Source of the DNA: Phascolomyces articulosus | Lineage: Eukaryota; Mucoromycota; Mucoromycetes; Mucorales; Lichtheimiaceae | DNA: 64,000 nt | Direction: 5' to 3' | Assembly: GCA_025677815.1 (NCBI GenBank) | Contig: JAIXMP010000021.1 | Span: 186,001 to 250,000, forward strand | Shown here: positions 47,940 through 60,902 of the stretch, piece by piece | How positions within the stretch are numbered: position 1 is the first letter of the stretch | Layout of the letters: each line of letters starts with the position of its first letter | Translations under genes and position numbers: made by a program | The notes under the pieces: generated by a model | What the model saw: the letters and a program-made list of their open reading frames with translations, nothing else | What the model was told of the DNA's origin: nothing | Database searches by the model: none

Positions 47940-49812
47940 TTATATACAATAGAGCTTCAACTGCTCTCGAGGTAATGTTTTTGTGGTGATCTATTTTAGA
48001 GAAAAAATATAGTAAGTTAATAAAGGCCCAAAAAAAATTAAACCGTTCAATTACTTACGCCAAGGCGGGCTCTGTCAGCTTTACAAATGTACTTGGGTTT
48101 AGGCTTCAAAGGACGACCAGCTGCCAGAGCATCGCGTTTCTTTTGAGATTTTGTTTTTCGTTTTAAAGGCACTTTTTTCTCGGGTATTGTTATTGGTATA
48201 TTCACAGGAGGTGGTGGTGTTACTGGAGGATTTTTTAATCTTGGTTTTATCAGATTTTTGTACGCTTTATTCTCCTATCATATGATATTAAACCACGCAT
48301 CATAAGTATACATATAAAAAAAATGTGTATGTGCGTGTGTGGATTCGGATAAACCATAATAACAAAGTAATCCTCTGTTTTCACTTACTTCCCACTCATA
48401 TACGTTATCATATTTAAACCCGTTTTCAGCCATCATTGAATCAAAAAGCCCATGAAGCATTGGATAGTCTGGTTTTTCCTTGAAATGTAAATTATAGACA
48501 TGGTGAAAATAGTTCTTAAATTGCCGTGGCAGCCCTTCGCAGAGTTGTTCAATCGTAATTGCATCTTTTTTAAGAAAAATCTCATGGTATTTAGCATTAT
48601 TGTTTGATCGTCGAATTCCTTGCCATGGTAGCGATCCTCTTGCAAAATAGACTAACGTGTAACCAACTGACTCGAGATCGTCTCGCCGTGATTGTTCTAA
48701 AATATCATTTTGGAATGAGGTTATAAATATGATTATTATCTTTAAAAGTATAAAAAAATGGATCATGACAATGATTATTACCTATCCCGCGATGGGAGTT
48801 GATACTTGTATATCGAGCTGTTCCAATGACACTCTTTTTTCCTGTTACCTTTTTTATATGGTAATTGTCAACGGTTTTCACTCTTTTCGCCAACCCAAAA
48901 TCAAGAACATGAACAACATGTCGATCGGCTCCTTCCACACCCATGGCAAAGTTATCAGGTTTAATATCGCGATGTATGTAGCCTGCTTTATGCATACGTT
49001 CAATCCGAGATAACTATACAAAATAAACATGTAAGTCATCGATAGAGTGGTAGAGAGAAATATATATGATTTACCATTTGTTTGCCAATTTGAAGTACAG
49101 TCTTTAAACTGAATTTTCGTTTACACATGTGAAAGAGGTCTTCCAGCGAGGCTATATAAATATAAATATATTTAAACAAAGAAAAAGCAAATTTTATTTA
49201 GAATAAATCTGAAAACAGACAATTGAACACCTAGTTGCAAAGAAAAAGTAATTGTCATGACAACTTACGTCCAAGAAGTTCCATCACCATTACATTATAA
49301 TGCTTGAAATGACCGTAATACTTGGCCACAGGAAATTCATTTCTATCACCAAGGTCTTGATTTACTTTATATTCAATTTTTAGTCGTAGGTCATGATCAT
49401 TGGTAGTGTTTTCTAATTTGACAGCCACTTTGTCTTTTGTTTTAATGTTATGGCCTAAAAATAAAAAGGAAGAAAAAACATACCGTATTATTGTTATTTC
49501 ATGGCTCACATGCTTCTATTCATTTTTTTTCTTGGAAATAATGATAAATTTAATATATATATTACCAATATAAACATCGCCAAAGGAACCACCACCAATG
49601 CGTGATTCCAATTTATAACGATCATTAATGATCTCACCAACTAACTGATTGTGATTCGCCATAAGAAGAGACAAGAGTTTGCGCAGCGAGTTGTGGACTT
49701 TGAAACGCCGTTTTTGTATTCCATTGGCACTGCTGTGTTCATTGGGTACAATCTCCTCTCCCTTTATGCTTTGGTTATCAGTAGTAGAAGATTGGCAATT
49801 GTCTGTAACCAT
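47940..49812 (-). CDS. Casein kinase 1 family Ser/Thr kinase
   Basis: A multi-exon gene with a 60-residue N-terminal extension (MVTDNCQSSTTDNQSIKGEE) before the kinase domain. Domain landmarks: IINDRYKLESRIGGGSFGDV (glycine loop), DKVAVKLENT (ATP Lys), IHRDIKPDNFAMGV (catalytic loop), VLDFGLAKRV (metal-binding DFG) and IGTARYTSINSHRGI joined to EQSRRDDLESVGYTLVYFAR and GSLPWQGI. The last blocks are diagnostic of CK1. The C-terminal tail is basic and Pro-rich (KNPPVTPPPPVNIP, RKTKSQKKRDALAAGRP). The last splice (CTTGGC|GTAAGT to an ATAG acceptor) gives ITTKTLPREQLKLYCI and a stop at 47940; reading through instead gives VSN and a stop. The Lys/Arg tail could direct it to the nucleus. All catalytic residues are present. 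Confidence 0.94.
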
Positions 49813-50388
49813 TGTTATATGGAATGAAAATATTAAGTATATAAGTTGATAAACAAATATTATTAGGAAATAAAATGATAAGAACCCAAATAACGTTATG
49901 GCATGTGTGCGTGTGCGTGTGTGTTTTATAATCTATTTCTTTTTATTCTAAAAAAAAAGGTGTGTGTGATCATAACTCCAATACCACAACTGGATAAATG
50001 TTATATTACGAAGCAAGTAGATTTGTATCTATTTGAATCAAAAAATGCATCCTCATCTTCTATTTTTTTTTAAAAAAAACCGTATGGGAAACAAAAAAAA
50101 AAGCTTGTGTTGCTAACGTGTCCAGCCTTTTTTTGTAATGCGTGTAATCGTCTTCTTGATCTTTTTTTTAACACCATCCTCTTCTATTGACAAAAAAGGC
50201 AATCTATGCAGAAAAGATATCAATGAAAAATATTATTAGATGGCTACTTGTTATATCACATAAATTAGAAAAAGAATGGGTTCTTAAATATAGATTGTTA
50301 TTGAATTTATCGCAGTGAATATATTGCTCCTCATCATCTGTGCTGTCAGATATTCACCCTTAAGATGTATCCGCTACTCGAATCAGCT
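49813..50388. other. Intergenic, kinase promoter side
   Basis: AT-rich with a GTGTGCGTGTG tract near 49905-49924. No gene is supported. A coding-like bit on the minus strand near 50340-50385 (QFDTVKLIRVADTS, then a stop) is in a different frame from the small ORF that follows it on the + coordinate scale. Confidence 0.4.
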
Positions 50389-50535
50389 TCACTGTATCAA
50401 ATTGCTGAATATCGGATGTGAATCTAGGTCAGCTGGATTAAAGTCTTGTAAGATTAGACTTTGAGGATCTTGCCGTAGATATTTGGTGTGAACCGGAAGA
50501 CCAAGGACATTAATATTAACAACTCCCACGGTCAT
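50389..50535 (-). CDS. Small ORF (48 aa), possibly frameshifted gene fragment
   Basis: An open frame runs MTVGVVNINVLGLPVHTKYL, RQDPQSLILQDFNPADLDSH, PIFSNLIQ and a stop. A second frame overlapping its end continues QQFDTVKLIRVADTS before its own stop. The joined reading looks more protein-like than either alone, so this may be a fragment of a larger protein with a frameshift. I do not recognise the family. It lies 190 bp upstream of, and divergent from, the holo-ACP synthase gene. Confidence 0.35.
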   Translation of the reverse strand: MTVGVVNINVLGLPVHTKYLRQDPQSLILQDFNPADLDSHPIFSNLIQ

Positions 50536-50727
50536 TTTTCATCTTTCTCGCCACTAATTCTATCAAGTTATACAAGGAAAGAAAAAACATTGTCAATAAC
50601 TTGCAGTACTTAGTGATATTTTCAAAGTCATGTTATGCATAAAAAGTATAAACCTTAGTTTAACCGAAAAAAAGTTGTCAATTCTTTTTCCATTCTTTTA
50701 TTTTTATCATAAATAAAAAAAATTATA

Positions 50728-51273
50728 ATGATCTTGGGAATTGGAATAGACATTGTTCATTTACCACGGATTGCGTCACTTATCACACGAAGAGGACGAA
50801 CACATCTTGCGAAACGTATATTAAGCCCAAAAGAACTTGAAGAATTCATTCAACGATTTCCTCATGAAGATTCAGTTCTTGATCAACAAGTCAAATATTT
50901 GGGATCTCGGTAACATTACGTTTTTTTGTAAGCATCAATAGAAGAACGGAAAAACTAACAATAATATATGTTATTTTCTTAGCTGGTGTATTAAAGAAGC
51001 TGTTTATAAAGCACTTTATCCAATTCATAAATTAGAATGGAAACAAGTAACAGTAGCAAAAGATCAAGGTTGGTATAAGAAAGTGGGTAGTGCGTGTCAT
51101 ACATGCACTAAAAAAAAACTAAAACTAGAAACTTTTTTGTGTATCATTGTGGGGGGATAGGAAAACCAATTTTACATGTGGTGAATGGACAAGTGTATGG
51201 TATTAAACGATCTCATGTTGCTTTAAGCCATGATGGTGAATATGCAATATCTCAAGTGGTTTTGGAGGGTTAA
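50728..51273 (+). CDS. Holo-[acyl-carrier-protein] synthase (4'-phosphopantetheinyl transferase, AcpS/Ppt2 type)
   Basis: Three exons (50728-50909, 50983-51068, 51161-51273) sum to 127 codons. The enzyme transfers 4'-phosphopantetheine from CoA to acyl carrier protein; in fungi the AcpS-type enzyme usually serves mitochondrial ACP. ILGIGIDIVHLPRIASLI carries the metal-binding Asp after GI-D. LAKRILSPKELEEFIQRF and YLGSRWCIKEAVYKALYP hold the (S/R)RW--KEA-YKA motif with its catalytic Glu and Lys. GKPILHVVNGQVYG and HVALSHDGEYAISQVVLEG complete the fold. A donor 18 nt further on (51086) is also in frame and would insert six residues (GWYKKV replaces nothing essential). No mitochondrial presequence is visible at this start. 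Confidence 0.94.
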
Positions 51274-52639
51274 AAAGTATTAGAAAGCACCATTTCTTTA
51301 TTATACCGTTGTTGTTGTTGTTTTGTAAATAGTACCTAAAATACATATAGAATGGAGTTATCCATGGATAGACCTTACATTATACTATGATATATCATCA
51401 TTAACTACAATTGCCTTCCACAAATTAGAAGAATATTGTATACTAAAAATAACGTTAAATGTATATATATGGCTTGGAAAATAAATATAACTAGTGATGA
51501 ATGATGTATAACAAATGATGATATGGTCTAATAAGACATATTTGAACAAACAACTGTAAACCACAAATATACAACCATTATAAACAATAAACCATGAATT
51601 ATTTTAACTTGTTTACTTGTAGGTTTTCGTTCTATTGAGTATTTAAGGAAAAAGGATGATGAAACCCGACTTTTTTTTTCAACTGACGACCGATCATTGG
51701 CTGTTGTTACGCAACAACAACAATTCGATTGGAGTTCCGGATCAGGAAAGAAGGCACGACATTTTAACCTTGTAAGTCGGGTTTCAGTCAAGCAACGTTT
51801 TTTTTTAACCCAACCAACCATGGATATCTTCTTTAAAACAAAAACGAGTAAGAAGATGATATTTATTGATGAAAGTTATACATTATCATCTCGGTTATAG
51901 ACAATCACCTCCTTAAGTGTATTCATTTCCCCTTTATTTTTTCTATATACAACCCTTTTTTCTTGTCCCTGTAATTTTTCTAAATAAAAGAAAGGTACTG
52001 AAAAAAATAATAAAAAATACCTAAAAAGTGAATCTAAGCTTTTTTTAAAGAATTTATATAGACGACGACTCTTTCAAAGTCGGATCAACTTGTCTATATA
52101 TAACTTTTATTTTTACACGCGACCCACTCCAAAAAGAAAAGACAGCTTTTGGTTCCTTTTTCTTTATTTCATTTTCTTGTATTTAAATATTGATACTTTA
52201 TTTTTTTTTCTTATTATCATTATTATTATATATTATTAAAAAAGAAAGAAAAGAAAAAGGAGAGGAACCACACTTATTAACAACAATATATTATTATATT
52301 TATTATTATACCAGTAAACAAACATTCTTCTTTAACAACAACTACTACTATTACTACAAACTATAACAACTCAATTCAACATACAATTGCTTGTGTGTTT
52401 CTGTGTGTGTTAGTTAATAAGTTAGCAACCCAAAAAGCAAAAAAAAAACCCTGCTTTATTATTATTATTATTATTAAACTCTCTTCTTCTTCTTGTTCTT
52501 GTTCTTCTTTCTTTTTATCCTCCTTCTCTTCTTTTAACTTTTTTCTCCCTTTCTTTTTCTTTTTCTTCTTCTTCTTCTTCTTTCCTTTGTTATAGATATA
52601 TATAATTTATATATTTATATATAAAAATATTTGTCTATA
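51274..52639. other. Intergenic: one coding-like stretch, then Lrg1-like promoter
   Basis: A frame after a TTGTAG acceptor (about 51622-51900, +) reads FRSIEYLRKKDDETRLFFST, DDRSLAVVTQQQQFDWSSGS and ends KKMIFIDESYTLSSRL plus stop. It may be the last exon of a small gene, but no first exon with a start was found. From about 52150 on, CT/TTC/TAT tracts form a long leader to the LIM-RhoGAP gene. Confidence 0.35.
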
Positions 52640-54369
52640 ATGACAAGTAGTAACGAGTTGTCATCTCCCACTGTACCGACATGTTCAAAATGTCATCAAC
52701 CTCTCGGTAATCGGCTGGTACGAGCATTGGATGGCACTTTTCACCCAGAATGTTTTACTTGCATGGTAATGTCTTTTCTATTGATTCATTTGAAGTGAGA
52801 GAGATGATATTAACAAACTTATTTTATTTTATTTATGCACACCCACTTTTATACAACAATATTTATACTTTTTTGCACAACACAAATACAACAACTTATT
52901 TATATATATTATAACACAACAACAACCATTGATATGACGAACGATTATTTTTATTATTCTATCCAATGGCCCATCATCCAAACAACTCCCCATGACGAAA
53001 CTATGATAATGCACTCATATAGGATTGTAATGCGCCGGTCGCAGCTAGGTTCTTTCCTTTCAAAGCCGATGATGGACAGACATTACCGCTCTGCGAGCGT
53101 GATTATTTTAAACGACTTGGACTCGTATGCGACAACTGTCAGGAAGCCCTTAGAGGTCCTTATATTATAGCCCTTGATAAAAAATATCATACAGACCATT
53201 TTACATGCAGTGCATGTTCAACTGTATTTGGTCCTGAAGATTCTTATTATGAACATGATGGTCGAGTCTTTTGTCATTTTCATTATTCTACTCAGTTTGC
53301 CGTCAGTTGTGCTGGTTGTCAAATGGCCATTCTTAAACAATATGTCGAGATTGACCGTAAAGATAATGTGGAGCATTGGCATCCGGAATGCTACATGATA
53401 CATAAGGTAAATATATATATACAAAATAATGGGGAATGATACAAAAGAGATACTTATATATTATGATTATTTAGTATTGGAACGTTAGAGTCGCAAATCC
53501 TTCTTTACGTGACAAGGAGACAATTATTCCTCAAGGTAAAATAAATAATTTAATATTGGATTACAGATTAGTTTCAAACAAACGATTTACACCAATTTTT
53601 ATTTTTGAAACAAATTTATTTAGAACCTCTTCCAAAGAATCCAGTGGAACTTGCTGAAAAACAAAGAGACATGGAAGAAAAAGTATATCGTATTTGGACT
53701 GTATTATCTGCATTTGAAGGTTAGTAAATATATATATAAAGTAGGAGGAGGGGTAGGATTTGGATATATATACATATAAAAATAGGTGATGTGGATTTTG
53801 GAGGAAAAAGAGGGTGTGCGAGTATCATCATTTTGATACCAGGGGAAACAGTAATAGAGTATAATATCGTTAAATTCATGTTATAATAGAATCCTCTGCG
53901 GTATGCATTTCGGAGATGTTGTTGCACGTGTCAAACGGTGCATATGTGGAAGGCATTTGCCTATCGGAGCGTTTCCTGGTTCATGTAGAAGCCTTATTTT
54001 CGGGTGTGGACGAACTTGATAAAATCCATCATGAATATGAACAAGGAGGTAAAAAAAAAGAAAACAAAATGGTGTGATTTGGGTGTTAGAAATGACAAGT
54101 GTCATTATCACTAATAAGCTATGAATAATTACTTTGTACTCATGAATAATTAATTTGTTTTTTATTATATAGAATTCAAATATACAAGAGAAGCTAAAAT
54201 GTTATGTAAAAAAATCATCAACTTTTTCTCGTTACTTTCAAGAACCCAAGAAATGAAGCGATTGGGTATTACACAAGAATTATTATCCTTAGTGACAGGT
54301 TTAGCACATTATCTTAAAATTTTGATTCGAGTTGCATTAACTACTGCTTTAAGACTGGTAAAGAAACTC

Positions 54370-54401
<32 letters not shown>

Positions 54402-56820
54402 CCATGGCATCATTGATACTGAAACTTTATTTTTTTCTCCCCTCCCCTTTTTAGGAATTAGTATTGCGTCGTCCAGTTGCCGTGTCACGTTTATTGGCTA
54501 AATTGATGGAAGTAGCAGGAAAGGAAAGTCATAGTCGAGATAGTCAACGACTTGTGAAAGCAAAACAATCATCCGATTTGTGTCACGTATGTCGAGTGAC
54601 AGTCGAAGACCAATGTGTCAAGTATGGTGAATTACGATGGCATGTCAATTGTTTCTGTTGTCGTCAATGTAAACGACCATTAGCTCGGGATTTCCATTCA
54701 GCAACCTTTAGTTCAGCATCACAATCTGCCTTGTGTTCTTCTTGTGCAGGTGTTCATGAATCCGAAGTACCAACACCTTTTGAATATGTTAGCAAATTGA
54801 CTCAATTTGCTTATTTGTTACGTGTTGCATTGAGTCGACTTTGTAACTTCTTACAAATTACAGGTAAAATGAATGAGAGAAAAGAAGGAATGGAAGGGGG
54901 GAAAACATCCCAATGATATGGATATATATTAATGGGGTTATTTTTTTCATATAATAGACAGTCAACTCTCATCTGTCGATTTCTCTATTAAAACCAAACC
55001 TTATTTGCCAAAGGATGTACCACCTACCAAAGATGTTGCTTCCTCACCAACGACCATGCAACAATCCAAATTCCCAACATCCCCTGTCGATGAAAAACCC
55101 AATACACCTTCTTATCCAACCCATATCAGCGATGTGAGAAACGTACCCGCCACAAATCTCAATCGAAAAGTATCTCGTTCATTTAAAACAGCCAAACGCT
55201 CCACCATTCTCGGTGGTGTGAATCATAATTCACAAAAGAACGCGCCGCCTATTTCGGAAGACGACGAAGATAATACCCGTTCCAATGTACCTGCACGCGA
55301 TTCAAGCCTTGGTGGACCTCGCGGTATGGATCAACACAAGAATTTACCTCCATTACCTCAAGATCAAGAGGATGAAATGAATGATTATCGTAATAAAGGT
55401 ATTCGATTGGATGATGTCCCTGACGTTTTGAAAAAGGCAACGACAACCGATCGACCCAATCGACATCAACATACACAATCCACTTTGGGGACTCACATCC
55501 AAGTCAGTGCGACCACTGGTAAACCCCGAGTGTATTTGTCGGAACTTTCAGCATTACAGGATATGATTATTCGGCACGTGGCTGTCGTCCACATTGAACC
55601 CTATGTCCGCGAACACTTTACGCTAAGTGAATTGCTGAACTTGATCGAACCTAAAAAGGCCTCAATCTGGGGCAAGTTCTTTACCTCCATCATGCATGGC
55701 GGGGGCAAAAAACAGATCAAAGCAAAGGAGGATGGTACTTTTGGTGTACCTTTGGATTTATTGACAGAACGAACAGGTGTGGAATCTAACTTGGGTTCAT
55801 CTCCTTCCCCTGTCCGTGTGGCTGCATTTATTGATGATGCCGTTACTGCTATGCGTCAAATGGGTAATTATATATATGCATGTCAACTTCACCATGTGTT
55901 TTCTAAAATGGAGAAAGAAACGTGTTATTAATTATCATGAACATTTTTTATTATTATTAGATATGACGGTAGAAGGCATCTTCCGAAAGAACGGTAACAT
56001 CCGAAGATTGAAGGATTTGACAGAACAATTGGATAGAAACCCACAAGATGTGGACTTATTCTCTCAACCCGCTATTCAAATCGCAGCACTTTTGAAAAAA
56101 TTTATGCGTGAATTACCAGATCCACTCATGACCTATAGACTGCATGGATTATTTACATGTGCATTAAAATTGCCAGATCCTGTAGCATGTAAAAGAGTGC
56201 TTCAATTAGGTTACTGCATGTTACCACGAGTCAACCGAGATGCCATTGAAGTATTATTTTTGTTTTTCCGATGGGTTGCCTCGTTTTCTCATGTGACAAC
56301 CGATGTTGGGAGTCTTATGGATATACCCAATCTTGCCCGTGTGTTGGCACCTAATATCCTCACCACGAATCACAAAGATCCATTGAAGGATGATTCATTT
56401 ACATCGATTCGTGTGATTGAAATGATGCTTGAATCCTTTGACGAATTATGTATGGTACCTGAAGACCTTGAACCCTTTTTACAAGATCCTAAGTTCAAGG
56501 AAGGGAAACCAGCAGAATTGTCCTCCAAGGACTTTTTGAAAAAGGTCGAACAAATGATGAAACATAGCAATGCATCCACTGCTTCTTCCCCAGTCTCAAC
56601 CATGTCTTCATCTACCAATGCATCTGTCAATGATGTCCGTTATTTGGAAGTGCAACAACAACAGCAACAATATCATCAACATTCTCCCACGTCCATTTAT
56701 GCACAACAAGGTTATTTACCCTATCCAAACCAACATCCATCCTCTGATTTTCGACCTAATCAGCTTTCCATGCGTCAATCCAGTTTGAATGCTGCTGCAG
56801 GTCAACCACCATTGAAATAA
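52640..56820 (+). CDS. LIM-RhoGAP protein (Lrg1/Rga-like)
   Basis: About eleven exons encode a protein of roughly 1,100 residues. Two LIM domains lie at the N-terminus (CSKCHQPLGNRLVRALDGTF, HPECFTCMDCNAPVAARFFP, CDNCQEALRGPYIIALDKKY, HTDHFTCSACSTVFGP), followed by part of a third (CAGCQMAILKQYVEIDRK, HWHPECYMIHK). A helical region follows, then another LIM-type module (CHVCRVTVEDQCVKYGELRW, HVNCFCCRQCKRPLAR), a disordered Ser/Thr/Pro linker, and a C-terminal RhoGAP domain. There VEGIFRKNGNIRRLKDL has the Arg finger, IAALLKKFMRELPDPLMT the conserved Lys, and DIPNLARVLAPNILT the Asn. The tail is Gln/His-rich. The order (LIMs then RhoGAP) matches yeast Lrg1, which turns off Rho1 in cell-wall integrity and polarised growth. 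It should be an active GAP. Confidence 0.95.
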
Positions 56821-57544
56821 TTATATTATTTTATATTTTTTGTTCCCATCTATCAAAAATCCATCCTCTTTTTTTTATCCTATCTGAACACCACTCACCC
56901 CACATTGGTCTCCCAGCAATAATTCCATTTTTTTAATATATTGCATTTTATATTTTATTACAAACACATCTTTACACATCACACACTCTCACACGCACAA
57001 AAAGCAATGCTTTCTTTCTTTCTTCCTTCTCCTCCCTACTATTTACCAATCTCTATCTCTCTCCATTTCATCGATTTACAACTCACATAGCACACACACG
57101 AAAAATACGTATATATATCTATATATTTATATTTATAAATGTTGGAAGACATTACAAAAAAAAAGATGAAATAAAAATGATTCGTTTCTCTTCTCTTCTC
57201 TCTCAAAAATGTTCCTCATCTTTTTTTTCCACTATTTTCATCATAAAATACACATTCACACAACACAAATCTCCTCCCCTCCTCTTTTCATGATTTTGAA
57301 TGAATAAAAAAAATGCACTTTGTTTATAAATATAATTATAATTATAAATAATAATAATAATGTATAAAATAATAATTATATATGTCCATAAATAATATTA
57401 TTAAAATAATGATGATTCAAAATGATATTCGAAGAATGATAAAAGGGGGAGGGAATAAAAAAAAGGGAGATGGAATGAATAAATGATGCGAATGAACAAA
57501 GAAAAAAAGAATATTATATATTATATATTATATGATATTATTAT
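56821..57544. other. Convergent intergenic region
   Basis: Probable 3' UTRs of the LIM-RhoGAP and FYVE genes. CT-rich, then ATAAT-rich. No coding signal. Confidence 0.5.
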
Positions 57545-59232
57545 TTATGCACCTAGAAGTTGATAAAAACATGCGTCACAGACGCGTGCCCATTCACCTT
57601 GGTCTCGATTCAATGGTTTAAACAAAGGAAGTTCATTGGAACTATGTTGATGACAAAAGATATTACCACAACTATATAGCAAGAAGAAAAGGACGATCAT
57701 GATGATGATAAGTTTTGATGTTCATGTTCTTTAAAAATAGAATATATTATAAATTACCTGCGACAATGATGACGACGTCGGAAAAGATTAAATTGGATAT
57801 CACAATCATGAAATTGACAGCCTGCTGCACATTCATCTGGAATCCATTTTTCTTGTGGCATCAATGTAAACTTTGTACTACGATCATCGTGTGGAATGTG
57901 AAGTAAATAATGATGATAAATCCATGTCTTTCTACTACTATGACTATTGGATGTTGATACTACTTGTTGCTCTTGTTGTTGATCCAAGTTCACCAAAGAG
58001 GAGGATGATGACGATGGAGAAACAATCAATTGCTATAGAAGACATTTGCCAAGATAACATAAACGGTTAAATTAGAACTCTCTAAAAAAAACTTATTTAA
58101 TTTATACTTTAAAAAAAATATTAATACCTTTGGCACAAGACTTGGTTCTTTTGTAACACATGTACCAGCAATGACAATATCCGTTGTATGTCCAAATTCA
58201 TTCTGCTGTCGACTCACGATGGATGTGGTCTCCTTACTTTGAGGGATCATAATTTGCTTCCACCATGCAGGTGCTAGTACCGTCGTTGTTGCCGTGGATG
58301 AGGATGAAGCTGTCATTGTCCATAAAGTAGTATTGCTCTTTTTATGATGATGCGTAGACGAAGACATAACCAACATCTCTTCTAGCTCTGACAACATGCG
58401 TTCTTGGGTTAGTAAAAGACGTTGATAAGTAGCCACATGTTCTTTGTAACGATGTTCACGTGCATCCATGGATTGAATCAACGATTGATGTTTTTGAAGT
58501 AGCTGACTCACACGACATTCAGATAAAGATAAATCTTGAGCAAGTCGAGTCAAAGTATCAGCATGAGTAATACAATGTGTGACCAAATGAATCAAGGATG
58601 GTGAATAGCCTTCTTCTTCTTCTTGCGGAACAAGGGCGGCACGATCACCCAGGTTACTGAAGAGCGGGTGCATGATGGCAATCGATAAGGCTGCTTCTTC
58701 TCGTGCTGCATGAACAATGGATTGTTTTTCTTTTTTATGGTTGGCTTGTTCCTTTGGATCCTTAATATAACTGGGCCCAGCGACTGGTTGTTCTTGAACA
58801 ATCAATGGTTCTGCTTGTTCAACAATATAGGGTTGAACTTCCTCTTCTTGTTCCTGTTCTTGTTGCTTTTGAACAATGACAGTGGTTTCTTTCTGTACTT
58901 GTTCCACGTCAGTGGTCTTTTGTTGTTGTGGTTGGGATGGTGCTGGGGTAGTACGTGTCGAAGGTTGCTGTTGTTGTTTTATCTCTGGTTTGGATTGAAT
59001 TGTTGTTGCGTTTTGTTGTGTAATAATGGATAAAGCTTCTTGTTTGCGAGACAATTTTTCTTCTTCCACTTTCAACGTCTCCTCTTTTTGCACAACTTGG
59101 TCTTCAACAGCTAGATCTTCAACCACTTGATCCAAATGCGCAAGGATAGAATCAACGTCAAGTTCTACCACAGGTACTTGTTTCTCCTCCTTTAATTGTT
59201 GATTTTTTTCTTCCTTTTCAACAATAATCGAA

Positions 59233-59263
<31 letters not shown>

Positions 59264-60902
59264 CAGGTATGTCGTCACTTTCAATCAAAGGTGAGACTTC
59301 AACAGATGAAGAAGGTGGTGAAGGCTGTGAAGCAATCAAGGTGGCAGTGGGAGCAATCACAGTGGAAGCAGTAACAAGAACAGGTTCAGTGTCTTGATTA
59401 TTTTTGTGTTGAGATAAAGAAGAACGTTCCTGAATTGTCTGTTGTTGAAAAGATGGTTGTTGGAGTGGCTGGTCCACGATCATGCCATGATCTAGGTTTC
59501 CATTTCTGGAAATTGCCTCCTTCTGTTGAATCTCCTTAGTCTTATGGGTATTCTCCTTGCCGCTTGTCACTGTAGTAGTGATCATTTTTGCTGTTTTGGG
59601 AGTAGTACTATGGTTTCGTTGGTGATGATGACTACTACCATCATTGGATGATGTAGAACTAGTAGTAATAGTACTACTTGTTGTACTAGTCAAAAACGAA
59701 GAGGAATAATGTTGTTGAATAATCATTGAATTAGGACGAGAATTGGTACGATGCGAAGCATAATGATGACGGTGTTGGTGTGGACTTTCAGAAAGATGAT
59801 CTGTTCCATTATCCAATGCAGTGGAACGACGTCGATTTGCTTTACGTCGAGTACATGCTTCACAACCACCACCACTACCATGACCGCTGCCACCACCATG
59901 GCGTTGCTGTTGATGTACTGTAGATACAGAAGGTTGAATATGATGTTGTGAAAAACTACTTCCAGTACTATGACGTTTTGATGAACGAGTGGTTGTACTT
60001 GACGTGGATTGAATAATTAAAGACCGGCGTCTTTCACTATGATTATTCATGACGGGGTCTAATAAAAACCCGGATTCATCTTCTGGGTCCAATGGCGGTA
60101 ATTGAGGTGCTGCATTATCGGAAGCCATGGGTGCAGGAGGAGGGGAAGTGGTGGTCACTACTACAGGTACCTGAGATGATGATGGTGAAATCGTAGTAGT
60201 AGGTTCACCCAAGGATGATGCAGGTGAAATAGGTTCATATTGATAAGAGGATGAATGATGACCGCCACCTTGTTGACCTTGATGATGATTACCATGGTGA
60301 CGAAGTAATCCAAAAGGTGACCAAGATGCCCGTTTCTTACTATTATTGTTATTATTAAAATGATTACTATTGTTAATCGAAGGTGGTGTAGGTGTCGTGG
60401 TGATAGAAGGTCTCGGCGTATCAGGAGGTGACGGAAGTAATTGCTGCTGTTGTTCTGCTGTTTGTTGGTGAATATGTGCTGCAGAAGATGCAGATTGACG
60501 CTTTAATAATTTATTGAATCGTGAAGGTTTTTTCTTGTCTGTCGTCGTGGTGGGTGAAGTGATGGTAGGTGAAAGGGGCGATTGGTGTTGTTGATTTTCA
60601 TTTGTTGTGGAAATTTTAACCATTTTTGCCAAACTGGAAGCTGTGGCTCTTGTTAAAGATTGACGTCTCGAAGCAAATGAACCAAATTTATTACCACTGT
60701 TGGATAAATTCTGATTTGTGGTTGAAGTAGAAGCGATGCTTACTTGATCAGGATCCATGGAACGAAGTGAAGTTGATTTAATCATGGCTGAAAAGGATGG
60801 TACATTTCGGAGTGAACGACGACGTGTTGAAGATTGTGATTGAACCGATACGGTAGAATCACATCGTTTTCTACCACCGTTATTATTCCCATAATGAACC
60901 AT
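57545..60902 (-). CDS. Large disordered FYVE zinc-finger protein
   Basis: Three exons (58128-60902, 57758-58032, 57545-57671) sum to 1,059 codons. The first 900 residues are mostly low complexity: Ser/Thr/Gln/His-rich, with basic Ser clusters (SSTRRRSLRNVPS) that could be phosphorylated, and a Glu/Gln-rich section. A predicted helical section, LTRLAQDLSLSECRVSQLLQ then LLTQERMLSELEEML (about residues 780-850), may be a coiled coil. The C-terminal FYVE finger is EKWIPDECAAGCQFHDCDIQ then FNLFRRRHHCRSCGNIFC and WARVCDACFYQLLGA, with the WxxD, RRHHCRxCG and RVC signatures needed for binding phosphatidylinositol 3-phosphate. It should localise to endosomes or vacuoles. The layout recalls yeast Pib2, but I see no further Pib2 motif, so no orthology is claimed. 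Confidence 0.88.
59234..59264. repeat. TTG (CAA) repeat encoding poly-Gln
   Basis: About ten glutamine codons in a row lie within the FYVE gene (minus strand). It is in frame and likely length-variable. Confidence 0.9.
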
